Shown here piece after piece: positions 11,833-25,200 of a stretch of DNA of 64,000 nucleotides. Position 1 is the stretch's first letter. Every line of letters begins with the position of its first letter. The notes beneath the pieces were generated by a model, which ran no database searches, was not told where the DNA came from, and saw only the letters and a list, made by a program, of their open reading frames with translations. The stretch lies in the NCBI RefSeq assembly GCF_032362555.1, contig NC_083525.1, positions 3,395,501-3,459,500 on the forward strand, written 5' to 3'. A program made the translations under genes and the position numbers. The DNA comes from Amyelois transitella (lineage: Eukaryota > Arthropoda > Insecta > Lepidoptera > Pyralidae).

Positions 11833-13248
11833 ATATTAATTAAAAAATTGTTAACCAAAAATAGTAAAAAAACAATGAGTCCAAATTTAAAAGCTATTGT
11901 TACCTGACTGAAGAGTTTCAACAAAAACAATCCTATTAGTAAATACTTATTTATTTATATAGTGCTCACGTAATCTTGATTTATTTTAAAGGATTTTTGT
12001 CTACAATGTCCATCTGAGCCTCAAGCTTCCACATAGATAGAGCATTAAAAAATATCTCGCAAAAAAGGTCTTTTATTCGGAGACCTTTTCAATCAATGTG
12101 GTCTTTGGTTATATGATTTGTACGAATTATAAGTACATAAATTAAAACCAAATGACCTTGAGTAGCATCAAGTTTTTTGGTGAAGTCATCAACACACATT
12201 TTGATACAATGCTAGAAATACCTATTACATAAGAGATTAGATATTAGTTTTGTTTTTAAAAAATACTACTAAAGTTCTTACTTAAAGTTCATCCGGTTAG
12301 AAAGAAATTACATGTTATTTGTATCGCCCTAGTTCGAATAAGATTGGCATACTACAGGGTACAATTTTGGGTCTCCTGCAAATATTTCTAGGAATAAAAG
12401 CCAAAATTAATTGTTACTCCTAGAGGTCTTATCTATCTTTGTGCACAATTCATTTGTTACAAACATACAGACCTATTTTCATTATAAAATTAAAATGGAT
12501 AAGATCGGACTGCTTATCTCCGACACATAAAAATATATCATTTCAGAGGTCTTTATTCCCTAGTATTTTCTACACAGTTTTTCGCATTATTTTTCCTACA
12601 AAGAGCTTTTAGCCTTCCGAGAATACTTCAACTTCATCAACATACATTTTCTACTTTACGGTGCCTTAACACGTAGAAAGCGAGGCAGAGGCGGATTACT
12701 AGTAAAATTATAATAGGTACTCGTTACTATCTCATGTATCGTTTTGGCTGGACAGTCATTGACTTTCAATTTAATTAGTATTTCCATGAATAATTGATCA
12801 ACTGAATATTTTCGTTATTGTTTTACCGTTGGTCACAAAAGGCTATTAACGTTGATTTATTCCTTAAAATGCTTCGTCATACAGAATTGTAATAGTAACG
12901 GTCACTCTTTATTCAGTTTTATTTAGTTTTGCATAGATACTATCGACCGCACCAAAACAATATCCGATAGTCATATCTGAATGATAGTGAAAACCGCATC
13001 AAAATCCGTTGTGTGGTCAGCCAATATAAAACAGATGACTGACAGCACCATTTTAAATATATACATAATACTTAAATATTTAGTTGTTTTTTTTTGTTGG
13101 TATGATATATAACATGAGCCTATAAAAAAGCATAAACCCGAAAATGATTTACATCATCATCGTAATCATCACTGCGTTTCATAACTTTGGATAGGGTTAG
13201 ATCATGATAAAATTTATTGTTTCTTTTTGTTTCAGAGACAGGGAGATA

Positions 13249-16200
13249 ATGGGAACCTTAGTTAATAACATAACACAATATTACTATTATGTTAATGAAG
13301 AACTTGCAGGTAAAGCACAATCTATCATTATTCTAACTACCTACCAACTTAAATAAAGTACCCTACGTACTATTAATAATACGAACATGTGGCCTTCAGT
13401 CATCACCTCTTCGAAATTTGAAAAAGATAGAGTGTCGACAGTCAAAAGGCACTAGTGATGATTTTTATCACAGCCTTAAACTTAGTCGGAATTTTCTGTC
13501 TAAAAAATGGACTTTGTTTTAAAAGTTTTATGTCCAATGTAATAGTCATTCAGTCAAAATACTTTTATTTATCTTGTTTTCAGACCCTCGGACGAACCAG
13601 TTCCCGCTGGTGTCGAGTCCGCTCCCCGTGATGCTGATCATGTACGTCTACCACCGCTTCGTGCGCTCGTGGGGCCCCGCCTTCATGGCCAACAGGCCGC
13701 CGTACAAACTGAAGAAGCTGATTATATGTTATAATGTATTACAGATTTTCTTGTCAGGATATTTAAGTCTACAGGTAAATAAACTTTATGAAAAGGTGTT
13801 TGAAACAAATAAGAACCATATTAAGAAACAATTGAATATTTAAACGATGGTTGAAATTTCTAAGTCATGTGATGTTTATATTATTGACGAATTTTTAAAG
13901 GTGAATGAAGACGCTAAATGCAGGCGGCTTTTGACCGGTCAAGGTTCATCTTTAAAGCCTAATGTCTGGCAGTGGACTATATGCGGCAAAAGCTGTTGAT
14001 CCATAGAAATCGTAAAATTAAAAAACTAATATTACACAGACGTCTTCAGGCGACAGACTCGACATCCTTTGAACAATAATAAAAATTCTACTATTATATT
14101 CTGCCATTTTTTAGTAATTAGATCCTTTATCGGGTGTGAAATCAAGACAAATTTCAGCTCCTAATAAATTGTTGTTGGCAGTGCCTGACCCGGCTATACT
14201 TGTCGGGCTACTACAGCCTGTGGTGTCAGAAGATCATCTACGACGACACGCCGCTGGAGAGGATGGTAGTCCACCGGGTTTGGCTCTACTACATGATCAA
14301 ACTCGTCGATTTATTAGACACGGTAAAATTATTTATCTATTTCATTGGTTTATGTTTGTTTCTTGTTTATGCTTGTTTCTTTCTTTATTTTGCATAAACA
14401 TAATGGTTTGTTTGCCTTTTTTTTATGAATCAATTATTAGACAGAGAGACGAACTTTCTTATCGTAATCAGGGATCTCATCTAGTCAACCATCAAAGAAT
14501 TACAATGTGTTGACTATGTTCTGGTGATATTCATCTTTTAGATATACGTACAGAACTTTTGAATCTGAAGTCTCTTGCATCATCCTGTCTGTTCATCTAT
14601 TTGATTAAACTCCAATATAAGTTTTTTACGAAAACTGCTCTTAAATAGCATTCATGTAATCGATTCGAATACGTAGTTCCGTATATTACTTATTGACACA
14701 TTCACAGCTTTAATGGAAGTTAAGCTTTAAGGTCGAATTTTAGGTTAAAGTTCAAGCTCTTCATAATCGCATCAGAATGATATGGCATTTTACCTGAACA
14801 AATTCAAAATTGTTTTGTTAATATGAGTACAACAAGGTCTTGAACTTACATCTTCATGGCAACACTTAACTTATTCCTTAGGTGTGTTATTTTACCAGCA
14901 GGAAGGAGGAAAGACTAAGAGGTCAGAAGTAAAATGTCAACAATACTATGAGCCAATCAGTATTTGCATGACTATGCACTATAGCAATTCGGAAAGTGCT
15001 GTAGGTACGCCTGCGCATTCACCTGAATCGATTATACTGGTTGTAGTCGTATTATGACTGCACATGTTGCAAACTTATAAGTACCTGCGACTTTCCTTAG
15101 TTTAGTAATAATTTTCGAAGTAGGTGTAGGAATCCTCCCATTTAATTTTTTTAATCAGCTGATTAGTCATAGTAGTAGTATAAAAAAATTAAGGATATGT
15201 ATTTCAACGTACTTATATAATTTTTACGTGGTACCTTAATTTTTTTAAATTGCGTTCCTTTCGTAGTCATACAGAGTAAGAAAATTATCTTTTCCCGATG
15301 TAACCCTGGTGCATCGCTCATTACTGGCGAGTTTCCTCCGTTTCACCAGCCACGAATCGGCTGGCGTGCCGCCGTTCTCGAGGTCGAAGGAACTGCTCGT
15401 GCTCGATCCTTACATATTGCGTTTTCGTAATGTTACGTACTCGTTGGCAAAATTATACACACGCACATACCACGTCTTCTCTTGTAGCCACAGAGTCACT
15501 AGACTCAAAGATTTCGATAGCTTAAAACTACGTACAGTTTGTCCTCCTAAAAAGGAACCCTAGTTCCGCCTTTAAACATAACTCAAAACTGGGCAAGTCA
15601 GGTTTACACCAAGTGCCGTAATCCTGGCGACCCCACTCCCTGGTTAGACCATGGTTTTATGACACTAGGAGAACAACAATTTGGGAATGAATAAAAAAAA
15701 TACATAGTAATTCACTAGGTATGTTTGAATATTTGAGATCTGCAGAATCAATTTCATCTAGCTAAATGCGGCGTTGGATTCATCTCTTGTGATTGTGATT
15801 GTAAAATTCATACCAAGGACTTTTTATTGTCAGGTGTTCTTTGTTCTGCGCAAGAAGTTCTCCCAGGTGTCGTTCCTGCATGTGTACCACCACCTGGGCA
15901 TGTGTCTGCTCGGGTTCATAGGCACCAAATATGTTCCAGGTATGAATAACACATTATTTACACTTATTACTTTTATATATACGGCGTCTGTGGCGCAGCG
16001 GTAGACCTACGCTACCGGAAGTCCCGGGTTCGAATCCCGGCCAGGGCATGAAGAGAAAATAACTTTTTCTGATTGGCCTGGGTCTTGGATGTTCATCTAT
16101 ATAAGTATTTATTATAAAATATATAATCGTTTAGTTAGTATCACGTAACACAAGTCTCGAACTTACTTCGAGGCTAACTCAATATGTGTAACTTGTCCCG

Positions 16201-19200
16201 TATAGATTTATATTTATTTATAAACGTTTGCAGTGTAGCTGTTCTCCATGGTTTTATCTTACTTTACCACCATTTAATTTTTCCACTTGTTAACATTTAA
16301 GTACATTCAGCAGGTATGTCTAGAATAAATAGGGACTTCCTTCCATATTGACTACAGGATCATAGAAAGCGTGTTGGGCCAGAAATACATCCTTGTGGAA
16401 TGCCATGGGTAGCGTTAGTCCCATTACTTAGAATATCATCTACTTAAACTATTATTTTTAACCTATATGGTGAAGTAATATTATAAAGAGACTCCGCCCT
16501 TTCTGAAAAGACTCGCAAAGACTTAAAGGCCACGTTCAGCTGTTCACCGTATTAATGGAATTTAAATTAAAATAGTGGCAGCAATTTGCTAGCCCATCGC
16601 CTAAAAAGAGAATCCCAATTTTTTTTCAGCCTTTCCCTTAGTCGCCTTTTATGACACCCATGAGAAAGTAGTCCTTTTCTAAAGTGTCGGGAACCACACA
16701 GCACAAAACAAAGTTTGGCAGTAGGTATAGGCAGTAGTAGGCTCGGGGCTCGGGGACTACTGCTAGTGTTGCCTTGCAGTGAAGCATCGTCACACTTCAA
16801 CAATTGTTTGCGCAATATGCTCGCGTGTAGATAGGTGGTTAAGGTTGAGACCATTATAATTCAAGGTTTATATTTACGAAGGAATATATTAGGACTCCGT
16901 CATAATAAAAGATTAACTACATAAATCCTTTCAATGTCGCAGTACCAATATGAGTTTGTTTCCGAAGTAGTTTCTACTTCGCTACCACATACCTACCTTA
17001 AAAAAAATCTGAATAAGTTTATATAATTATTAGTAAAATACTTAAATTACAAACGGGTCCTAGACAGCAAATATAGGCGTTCCTATGGGTGTTCCACCGC
17101 CCACGACCGTGAAGTAGAGCCGCTATCGCGAAAATTACAATTTTGAATATCCAATAGGTAGTTTAATTGCGTCACCGATTATTAATTACTAGTTTTTACT
17201 CTTTATGTTTTACAGCAGCTTCGCCCGCGCGAATTTAGCGCCACCAACGAAAAATCCATGTTATTCGCAAATCGAACGGAAACTATGGTTTAAAAGTACC
17301 CTAATCCTTCACATTCTTCAAGAAGATTGGTTCGGAAGATAACGCATGAAGAGACTAACTAACAAACAAATAAATTTACTTTCGCTTTACTAATATTAGT
17401 TGGGATTAAATAAAAAATATCATGTCTCCATTTTTAGGGTTCCGTACGTCTGAATACAAAAACGGAACCCTTACAGGATCACTCGTGTGTCTGTCCGTCC
17501 GTTGCCGTTGGAGATAATTGACTGTAAGTCAATTATCTCCGAATCTATTAGACCGATTAAGTTGAAATTTGGTACACATATCAATTCCTGTGACCCAAAC
17601 ACAGAGGTGTGACGTGAGCAGATTAAATCTGTATATGGGGGGTCATTTAAGGGGGGGAAGGGGAAAATTAAAAAAAAATCTGAAAACTGCATCGTGTGGC
17701 ATATCAAATGAAAGGTCTTGTTGAGAAGATCTTAAATGTATTTTTTTGTAATTTTTAAATAAATAGTTTCCAAGTTATTCAAGAAAATAGACGAAAATTT
17801 ACCATCTCCGAAACTACTGAACCTAAAATTTTGAAAAAAATACAGAAATTAGTTTTCTCCTTATAGATTATAGGAAAACCTATAAGAAGTCCATGATATT
17901 AAAATAACATGGTAAATCACTCAATATTGTGCGAACCAACTTACATTTGCAGGTGGAATGTGTGGGAGAACATATTTTTAGTTACCACAAACAAATTTGG
18001 GTCAGATTTAAAAAAACATGATAGGTAACATCGTACGGAACCCTCTTCACGCGAGTTCAACTCGCACTTGTCCCCTTTTTTTCAAGTTAGGTTTAAACCA
18101 AAGACAGATAAGAGCTATCAAACTTCTTAAATCTAGAATAGCCTCCCTGCTTCTCTGTTTCCGATTCCTATATAGGAAGGGATTTTCAAGACAAACTTGC
18201 GTGCACTACTTTACCCCACATTTTAATTACCATCAAGCAGATTGAGGTCACACACACTTTAAAGAAAACATACAAATATAATCATGTTTACATCCCTTGC
18301 AGAATAGAAAGAACCGGAAATCCTGAAAAGACCGTAAGGCCACGTTCAGCTGTGTCTTAATGATGGAATTAAATTCAAATGAAAAATAAGTAAAAAATAT
18401 TAGTAAATGTTCGTCACTGTACGGTTTCAGGCGGTCACGGCATAATGCTGGGCTTCATCAACTCTATGGTGCACGCCGTCATGTATACCTACTACCTGAT
18501 CTCCATCGTGAGACCGCAGTGGGTACGTCAGTGGTGGAAGAAATATATCACGCAGTTGCAGATTGTAAGTATACTTACTTTTTTACTTCTCCCCTAGACA
18601 TGTCACGTCTTTATCCCTTACGGGGTAAACATTACCATCAGCCTCAAAAAGACAGCTACGTTTAGTGAAATGGCCCAATGATGGTGTTGAGACTCAAATA
18701 GTACCTACCTAATAGGTTGCTATAGCCTATCAACAGAAGAATCACAAGCCTTTCCCTTGATCAATTTTTACTTATAAACTTACTTATTTAAATTTTAATG
18801 AACATAATATTCAGGTAAAAGAATGACTAATTATGATACAATCAGGGTCAGAGGTCAATAACATGGTGACTCAGTTGCCTCACTTACTATAAAAAGCTGA
18901 CCTTTCCCACTCTTGAAAATTGTTTAAAGGCGCTCTCCAAGTGAGTGCCAGACTCTCTTTTCGTTATTGTACTCCTACCCTATTTGCCGCATGATTTTTT
19001 ATTTAACTGACTTCACAAAAAAGAGGAGGTTCTAAATTTGACCTTATTTTTTCATCTCTCCATTTTACCACAACAATACCCCCACGTTTAAACGGTGCTA
19101 GTCTTGTTCTTCATAAACCCTCATCGTTAATTTTCTTTTGATTTTTTTTCAGTTGCAGTTTTTGATCCTAATCCTGCACTTCGGCCATGTGTTGTTCGAG

Positions 19201-19323
19201 CCCTCGTGCGAGTACCCAAAGTGGATATCTTTCATGTTCCTGCCGCATAATATCTTCATTCTATTCTTATTTTCCGATTTTTACATCAAAGAGTATATTC
19301 TTAAGAAAAATAAAAAGAATTAA
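13249..19323 (+). CDS. ELOVL-family very-long-chain fatty acid elongase
   Basis: Six coding exons: 13249-13309, 13584-13774, 14182-14322, 15834-15939, 18431-18564 and 19153-19323, giving 267 residues. All junctions are GT-AG and phase-consistent. ELOVL proteins are ER membrane 3-ketoacyl-CoA synthases that condense malonyl-CoA with a long acyl-CoA. The family signature HXXHH is present as HVYHH (residues 147-151, exon 4), preceded by [13 protein letters not shown] and followed by [10 protein letters not shown] in exon 5, where the family has its second His motif. Several hydrophobic helices alternate with basic loops. The C-terminus KKNKKN fits a dilysine-type ER retrieval signal (Lys at -3 and -5). 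AATAAA is at 19364-19369. The ATG is preceded by an acceptor at 13234-13235, so transcription starts in an upstream untranslated exon. Which insect ELOVL subgroup it belongs to cannot be told by eye. Introns carry several SINEs. Confidence 0.93.
14323..15833. other. ELOVL intron 3
   Basis: 1.5 kb with no exon seen. A short GC-richer patch lies at 15300-15400, and TAATCAGCTGATTA near 15165 is a short perfect palindrome. Confidence 0.5.
15983..16222 (+). mobile_element. Family B tRNA-headed SINE
   Basis: The head carries an A box (TGGCGCAGCGG) and a perfect B box (GGTTCGAATCC), followed by the SINE body GCCTGGGTCTTGGATGTTC and a TATTTATTTATAA tail. It lies in ELOVL intron 4. It is a retroposon and not a tRNA gene, because the body runs on and the cloverleaf is poor. 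Confidence 0.85.
16500..16704 (-). mobile_element. Family A SINE-like copy, lacking the tail
   Basis: It retains the conserved head (GTGCTGTGTGGTTCCCG on the minus strand) and body down to GCTGAACGTGGCC. The TATG tail end has been lost. Confidence 0.75.
17213..17405 (+). mobile_element. Transposon scrap of the 'CTTCGCCCGCG' type
   Basis: It starts GCAGCTTCGCCCGCGCGAAT and ends TTTACTAATATTAGTTGGGA. A related piece sits at 31706-31870. The layout resembles non-autonomous lepidopteran repeats of uncertain class. Confidence 0.45.
17437..18083. repeat. 0.65-kb repeat bounded by inverted GGGTTCCGTACG
   Basis: GGGTTCCGTACG at 17437-17448 is repeated in inverse as CGTACGGAACCC at 18032-18043. The sequence then runs on through CGCGAGTTCAACTCGCACTT, which I recall as the end of a widespread lepidopteran repeat. 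A 13-bp stem (GGAGATAATTGAC and its complement) lies at about 17508-17540. No coding capacity. Confidence 0.6.
18281..18381 (-). mobile_element. Family A SINE-like tail half
   Basis: The 3' half only, 50 bp upstream of ELOVL exon 5 and antisense to the gene. Confidence 0.6.
18598..18760 (-). mobile_element. Family A SINE-like copy, diverged
   Basis: It starts 33 bp after ELOVL exon 5, in the same orientation as the piece before the exon, so exon 5 is sandwiched between two family A pieces. Confidence 0.65.
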
Positions 19324-19878
19324 ATAGGTAGTTAGATAGTGAAAAAATAATATAAGTTATTATAATAAACTATGCATTTTTAATTGACCAAGCGAAGCGA
19401 GTGAAGTGTGTGTGAACAAAATTGAACCCATTTTCCGAACTGTTGGTTGATTTTGATGAAAGCATGAAGGATGTAGTTTTTAAGATATTCACAATTTTGT
19501 AGAAAATTCAAGGGTTCACTTCGTTGACGGTGATCGACTGGTTTTTGTCGTCGAGATGCTTAGGTTGGACTCGCAGTATAGAAAACTATTTCTTCGTGGA
19601 CAGTCAACAGAATATCAAATCTAATAGGCGTTTCATCGCACTTCCACAAAAATGTGTTTATTCATTGATTTGAACTTTTCCGTATAATGTAAATGAAGCA
19701 GAGTAAAATGAAGTCTTGGTCGGCTATTTAAAAAAAATCGATTGACATCTGTCACTTAATTTGTCAGTGACATTTACTTAAACCTATATAACCTATCTTT
19801 ATTGTTTTGTATATTCAGAGCACTTTCAGAGGTTTTGTATTACAATACATACAACTGTTTCATGTTTTTACTCAGAAA

Positions 19879-20637
19879 ATGACTTTATTTAAATTGAAAG
19901 CAGCACCAATAATATTAATTGAAGATGACACAAACAAAAATATCTTACCACTGTTGCTGAATATAGTACAACAAGAGAAAAGTGAATTGAAGATGTTCTG
20001 TTTCGAACAACCTGAAACATTGTGGAAGCCTGTACTCAAAACTCATATGAATGTAATATTTTATGAAGACTTTTGCACGGAAGAGTATAACAAGTACATC
20101 AACACGAAATGTACAGTGGTTATAGATTCATTAAATCAAATGTGTTTTAGCATAGGATGGAATGAATGTCTAAGATGTTTGAAACGGCTTTACATTGATC
20201 CCAATGTAAATAAACTAGTTATGGTGCTCCATACGGACTGCCTGCCGTTTCCTAAGTTACAGTTAAATTTAAATCACTTCGCTTGTGCGGTAGTTTCCTA
20301 TGATTCTCCCGACAGTAACAAAATAAAAGTGAAGTTGAAAAAAGGAGGAAAATTGGAACGGAGTGAGGAAATTTTGACTTACGATTATAAATTGGGTCTT
20401 CTGAAATGTGTCCCCGTCGTAAAAGAGAGTAAAAAGGATGATGAACCAGAGAAGCCACTTCCAGCAAACCTTACTACATTTAAAATCGAAGTAGACCAGA
20501 CTGAGAAATTGGAGAAATATAAATTAAAGTTACCGTACATGAGCAAGATTAATGAAGGTGAGAGCAAGGTGTTTTATGAACCAGATGCCGTTGATGACTG
20601 GGATGAAGAGGATCCAGATGAAGACCTTGATATATAG
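19879..20637 (+). CDS. ELP5: Elongator complex subunit ELP5
   Basis: One exon, 252 residues from the ATG at 19879. ELP5 forms the ELP4-5-6 subassembly of Elongator, which modifies wobble uridines of tRNAs. The diagnostic part is the acidic C-terminus FYEPDAVDDWDEEDPDEDLDI (positions about 20571-20635), nearly the same as in vertebrate ELP5. The N-terminal half has the alternating strand and helix pattern of a RecA-like fold (APIILIEDD, TVVIDSLNQM, KLVMVLHTDCLP) without a Walker A motif, as known for this subunit. An in-frame ATG at 19807 would add 24 residues. I prefer 19879 because of its better context (GAAAATG) and the usual short N-terminus. AATAAA is at 20828-20833. It lies 0.5 kb downstream of ELOVL in the same direction, with its own presumed promoter. 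Confidence 0.93.
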   Translation: MTLFKLKAAPIILIEDDTNKNILPLLLNIVQQEKSELKMFCFEQPETLWKPVLKTHMNVIFYEDFCTEEYNKYINTKCTVVIDSLNQMCFSIGWNECLRCLKRLYIDPNVNKLVMVLHTDCLPFPKLQLNLNHFACAVVSYDSPDSNKIKVKLKKGGKLERSEEILTYDYKLGLLKCVPVVKESKKDDEPEKPLPANLTTFKIEVDQTEKLEKYKLKLPYMSKINEGESKVFYEPDAVDDWDEEDPDEDLDI

Positions 20638-20833
20638 TGATTGCCACCTGTACAATTTCCAGTTACTTTACTATTTTATTATTTGTTTGTTTGAATGCAT
20701 GTAGGATAAAATGTTTAATTATTGTCATCAAAGATTACTTATTAATCAAAGCTAATACTGTTTACAAAGCTGTAGAGTACAAGTGATAGAACCAACTAGG
20801 GCTTATCAGGATGGGCCTAAAATTCTAAATAAA

Positions 20834-21804
20834 GCATTTAAAACTGCAGCTTTTAATTTTCTATAATTTAGTCATAAAACATTAGAAATACAAAACAACA
20901 GCTTTTGATGTAAAGTGTTTCCAATTCGGGCTCAATTCACACCAAGATGAAAGCAAAGCAAGGAGTAGTTTCAATATCATATAATTTAAGACATTATCCC
21001 TTAGACTATAATACAAAGAATCCTTTGAAAAACTAGAAATCACGAATTGCCCTCGGCTTCACGTAGGTGTCCGGGTAGTGTTGCACTATAACTCTTCCAT
21101 TCAAAATCTACTGAACAGATTTGAATAAGATTTTAGAAATATAGCTCATACGTATATCAGAAGAACATACAATTGTATATAAATAGAAACTTTTAATATT
21201 GTTGGGAATAAGTGCATTTTTAGCATTTATTGTTCCAGTATACTTCACTGAAAAAAGGAATTGTTTTTATCAAAAGATTATTTATTTTATTGTATTTTAT
21301 CAATGTTTAGAAATTTTGTTCTAATTTTAAATGAACACGCCATTCCCTCATAGGCAACGTTTATAAATTTATTGATAAAAAAAAGAACCCACAAGACTTG
21401 TTGGGCATACATACAAGCAAAATATTTATCCTTTTTTTATCTAGTTGGGTATAAATTAAAACGTAAATGTATATTTTTAAAACTTTGATTACCATTTATT
21501 CACATAAGATTGAATATTATATTATTTGGCAATGATTCTTTGGCTTTTTGAGGTAATAAGGATAAAGGTTAGATTTAGTAGACAAACCCTCGGTTACAAA
21601 GAATTCATGTTTTATTTATTTTTTTTCTATGTTGTTACAATTTTGCGATTTTTTTTTATTTACTTTGCCACGTAACTCATTACATTACACAATATCTAAT
21701 AAAGTAGAAATCCAAGTACGTGGAAGTTAATTTTATTAATGAATCCGTAATTACATCACCACATATCAACTCTTAAATTATGTTCATAATTACTCCTTCA
21801 ATGA
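20834..21804. other. Convergent intergenic gap between ELP5 and eIF4H
   Basis: AT-rich. A transposon-like scrap (CCCTCGGCTTCACGTAGGTG and onward) lies at about 21050-21190. Minus-strand AATAAA at 21810-21805 is a likely end of the eIF4H transcript. Confidence 0.45.
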
Positions 21805-22214
21805 TTTATTTTCATGACCTATCAAACTAAACAATCAATAAATGATAAACAATTACAACAGAGAATCATTTACGAACCCCTAAAATAGCCACATACAGTA
21901 AAAATAATAATTATTATCTGCATTACAATTTGTAACTGTAAACCAAATGGTTTTTAATTTAGAGACAAGTTATTATGCAAGCCTATATCGTACACACAAG
22001 CCCTGACAATTTGGGAAACAAATGCTAGCAATTTAAATACTGCGAAACTAACCGGCATCAACAAGCTCAAATACACGTAATAAAGCTAACAAAATATACG
22101 ATAAAAAACGATTTACAACCTCATAACCTAACGAAACCCATCGAGTTCATATACAATTTGAGTCTGCACTAGGGGAGCACGTATTAGGGCAGGGTTATAC
22201 ATGTACAGTGAGGT

Positions 22215-25200
22215 TTAGTCGGCGCGGGTGAGCTCTTTGAGCCGTTCTTCCCGGGGCCGGGCGCCGCCGAATATCGACGACGTCTGCGAGGTGGACGCCA
22301 GCGAGTTCACGGGCTCCTTCACCGTGCGCGGCTGTAGCACCAGCTTTGGTCTGCCCGTTGTGTCTGGAAACGAGCACAAACATTAACTCATTATTGCGCT
22401 ACAAGAAATTACAGCAAATTCACATTTCACTGTAAACATTGCACCAAAAGATGGCTTCAACAATTTAAGCAATCTCTTTACAGGAGACCCTAAAATATGA
22501 ATAAACTTTTACGTAGAATAATAGGTTTGAAGATGGCCCAGTTATCTTACAAACATCAATACTATGTTTATATATATATGTTAAGTTTCGTTTATCAATT
22601 TTTTGTTGTACTGTGGGATTCCCCTTTTCACAGATATTTTCATACAAAATTGTTGTCTATGATATGGTAATATTATGCACATCACGAAGTAATTAGGGAA
22701 TTTACGGCAAACGCAATAATTTTATAGTAGATGATATAATATATTATGTTGTGATAAACACTTCTTAGTTATCAGTAAGGGGATATACCAGTTTATCTGT
22801 TTCCAGAAAAGTTTAAAATATTATAATTAATAGTCTGATTCTGAATGATTACATACATTAATAAATCACGCCTCTTTCCCGGAGGGGTAAGTAGAAACCA
22901 CATCTTTCCACTAACCACAATCCCTGCATACTTCTTTCGCTTCATCCACATTCATAGCTCTTTATGCAAGCTCGTCGGTTTCGGGTACTCTTGACCTGAC
23001 CATTTGCTAAACGTCTTCAATTTGATCAAGGTACGTTCATCTAGGCCTTTCCACTGCAACAGTGCCACTCACACTCCCTTTGTTTGTATATTTGCTTAGT
23101 CAACCTGCTTTCATTCATCCTCTCGACATGACCAAACCATCTAAGCATTCCCTTTTCGATTCCTGTGACTTTATCTTTTACATCACAAATCACAACATTC
23201 CCTTATCGCGCTGTTTATTATCCTGTTACTCAATTTTACACCTATCATACTCCTTAACGCTTTCATTTCCACCGCGTTTATTCTACTTTCGTGCTTATTC
23301 TGATCATTATTTTTGTTGAAATTAGAATGTGTTCACGGTTCGGTACAGTTTTTAAACGAAGTGGCTCCCTTCTCGCTTCGCAATCTTGCAGTCTTACCCA
23401 TAATGTAATAGTTGTACATCCAATTGACTGAACATAAACATAGAAAAACGGTACAATAAAGCATCATACACGCCTCTCGCACACACTCTCACAGTAAAAG
23501 AAATGAAATGATCGACATACCGGGTCGCGAAGGGGGCATATCATCGTAGTTGCGCCGCGGAGGGCCCTGGCCGGCGGGCGGCGCGCGCGCGGGCGGCGCC
23601 CCGGGCCCGGGCCGGCGCGGCGCGCCCCACTCGGCGCGGGGCTCCTCCGACGCGCCGCGCGAGCCGCGCCCCGCCTCGCGCGCCGCCTCGCGCTCCCACC
23701 GCTCGCCGCCCGCCCCGCCCGCGCCCCCCGCGCCGCCGCCTCCTCGCTCGCGGTCTGCAATACGCATACTATTTTAACCACACGAATATAGAAGTAGTGC
23801 AGTAGTGCCGTGTGGTATACGGCATTTTTAGAACTGAACCACTCCCATATCTTTCCCGTCGATTTCGTGAAAGGGGACTAAGAGATAGGGTTATATAAAC
23901 TTGGGATTATTCTTGTAGGCGATGGGCTAGCAACCTGTCACTATTTAAATCTCAATTCTAACATAAAGCCATACAGCTAAACGTGACCTTTCAGTCTTTG
24001 CATGGCTGGTGGCTCTACCTACCCTGCAGGGGATGTAGAGGTGACTATATTATGTATGTATACAGAAGTAATCCAAAGAAAATTTATAGTTTATGGGCAG
24101 ACAGTGCCAAAAGCCTTGAGAAGAGGCTGCATTCGGCTGGATGACATTGGCTTTTCAGCTAAGGAATTAAGATTCAAAATTGATTAAAGGACCAAATACT
24201 TAAATAACTAAACGAAACCTAGGAATTGATTCACCGAAATATAGCTCCTGTAACTTAATTACATATTAGATAAAATACATTATTAAATTAGTGTGTTAAA
24301 GTGACATGAGAACAAACCAACATAGACAAATAAATAACAACTGGGGGCAACACTAACAAACCACAGAGAACTGCGTTATTTTTTTAAAACCTTTATTTAA
24401 AGCTACAACAGATGAGCTTCTCTCTTTGCCAGTCAACCTTCAGTTTTGTTACAACATTATGACAGAATGTTATTGTTATGTATGGGCACACAAAAATTAT
24501 GAGTATGGCACATCCAAAACCATATACATATATCAGTGACAAGACCCAAAATATATGAAATGCCTTGAAATGAACCCATGATCGTGATTTTATTAGTAAG
24601 TATGAATTTTATTGTATTTTTTTAACAGCCGAAACCAGAATAATATAAATCAAACCTAAACGACTGACTGAATATAAATTATAAAACGATAATTAGGATG
24701 GTTTCATAAACGATAAGAAAATTGGGATAAATTTTAAGGAAAAAGTGGAAACCAAATCCCACTAGGTGATAGGACAAATGCTCCTAAAATAAAAATTCTC
24801 CTGCTGGTATTAGTACTGTCGAATGATTGCACAGTCTATAGTCTAGTCTAACTAATAAAAAAACTCTCTAAATTCGTATGGGAATAGAGAAAAGGGGTTG
24901 CTACGTACATTTTTAAAATCCATGTAATAAGCAAACCCCTACTTTTAGGCTGTCCTTGTTTGGACACATAATGGTTACTAACTAGACAAAGATGGCATGA
25001 GTTCATTCTTGCTTGAATGTGAGCTATGAAGATGTGATAATATGTATGAATGAAAATGGTGATCTCAGAAACGACAGGTATAAATCATGAATCATTAGAG
25101 TTGTAACATATTTGAGCCGTGTATCAATTTTAAATCAATGCAATGCAATGATGAAACATTCTAAATTTACTATGTTTTAGTTTTACTATCCAAATGTCAA

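Larger units (their letters stand above)
8936..13235. other. Putative first intron of ELOVL, or intergenic
   Basis: 4.3 kb with no coding exon recognised. It holds a family A SINE (9391-9630), a 26-bp-arm palindrome (11774-11832), part of a repeat at 11700-11770 that reappears inverted near 45690-45790, and a transposon-like scrap with TCCGCTTACGTAAAAACTCC near 10680-10710. Confidence 0.45.

Noticed and set aside
15983-16060. tRNA gene (A and B boxes)
   Set aside because: The same head recurs with a long SINE body at 45352-45594, 59222-59465 and elsewhere, and the cloverleaf is poor. It is a SINE promoter.
19807-19878. Upstream ATG extending ELP5 by 24 residues
   Set aside because: The extension is hydrophobic, unlike ELP5 N-termini, and a TTCAG sequence there may be part of a start site. 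Kept only as an alternative.
23550-23777. Plus-strand ORF rich in Pro and Arg
   Set aside because: It is the antisense shadow of GC-rich eIF4H exon 5, whose own frame joins correctly to the neighbouring exons.
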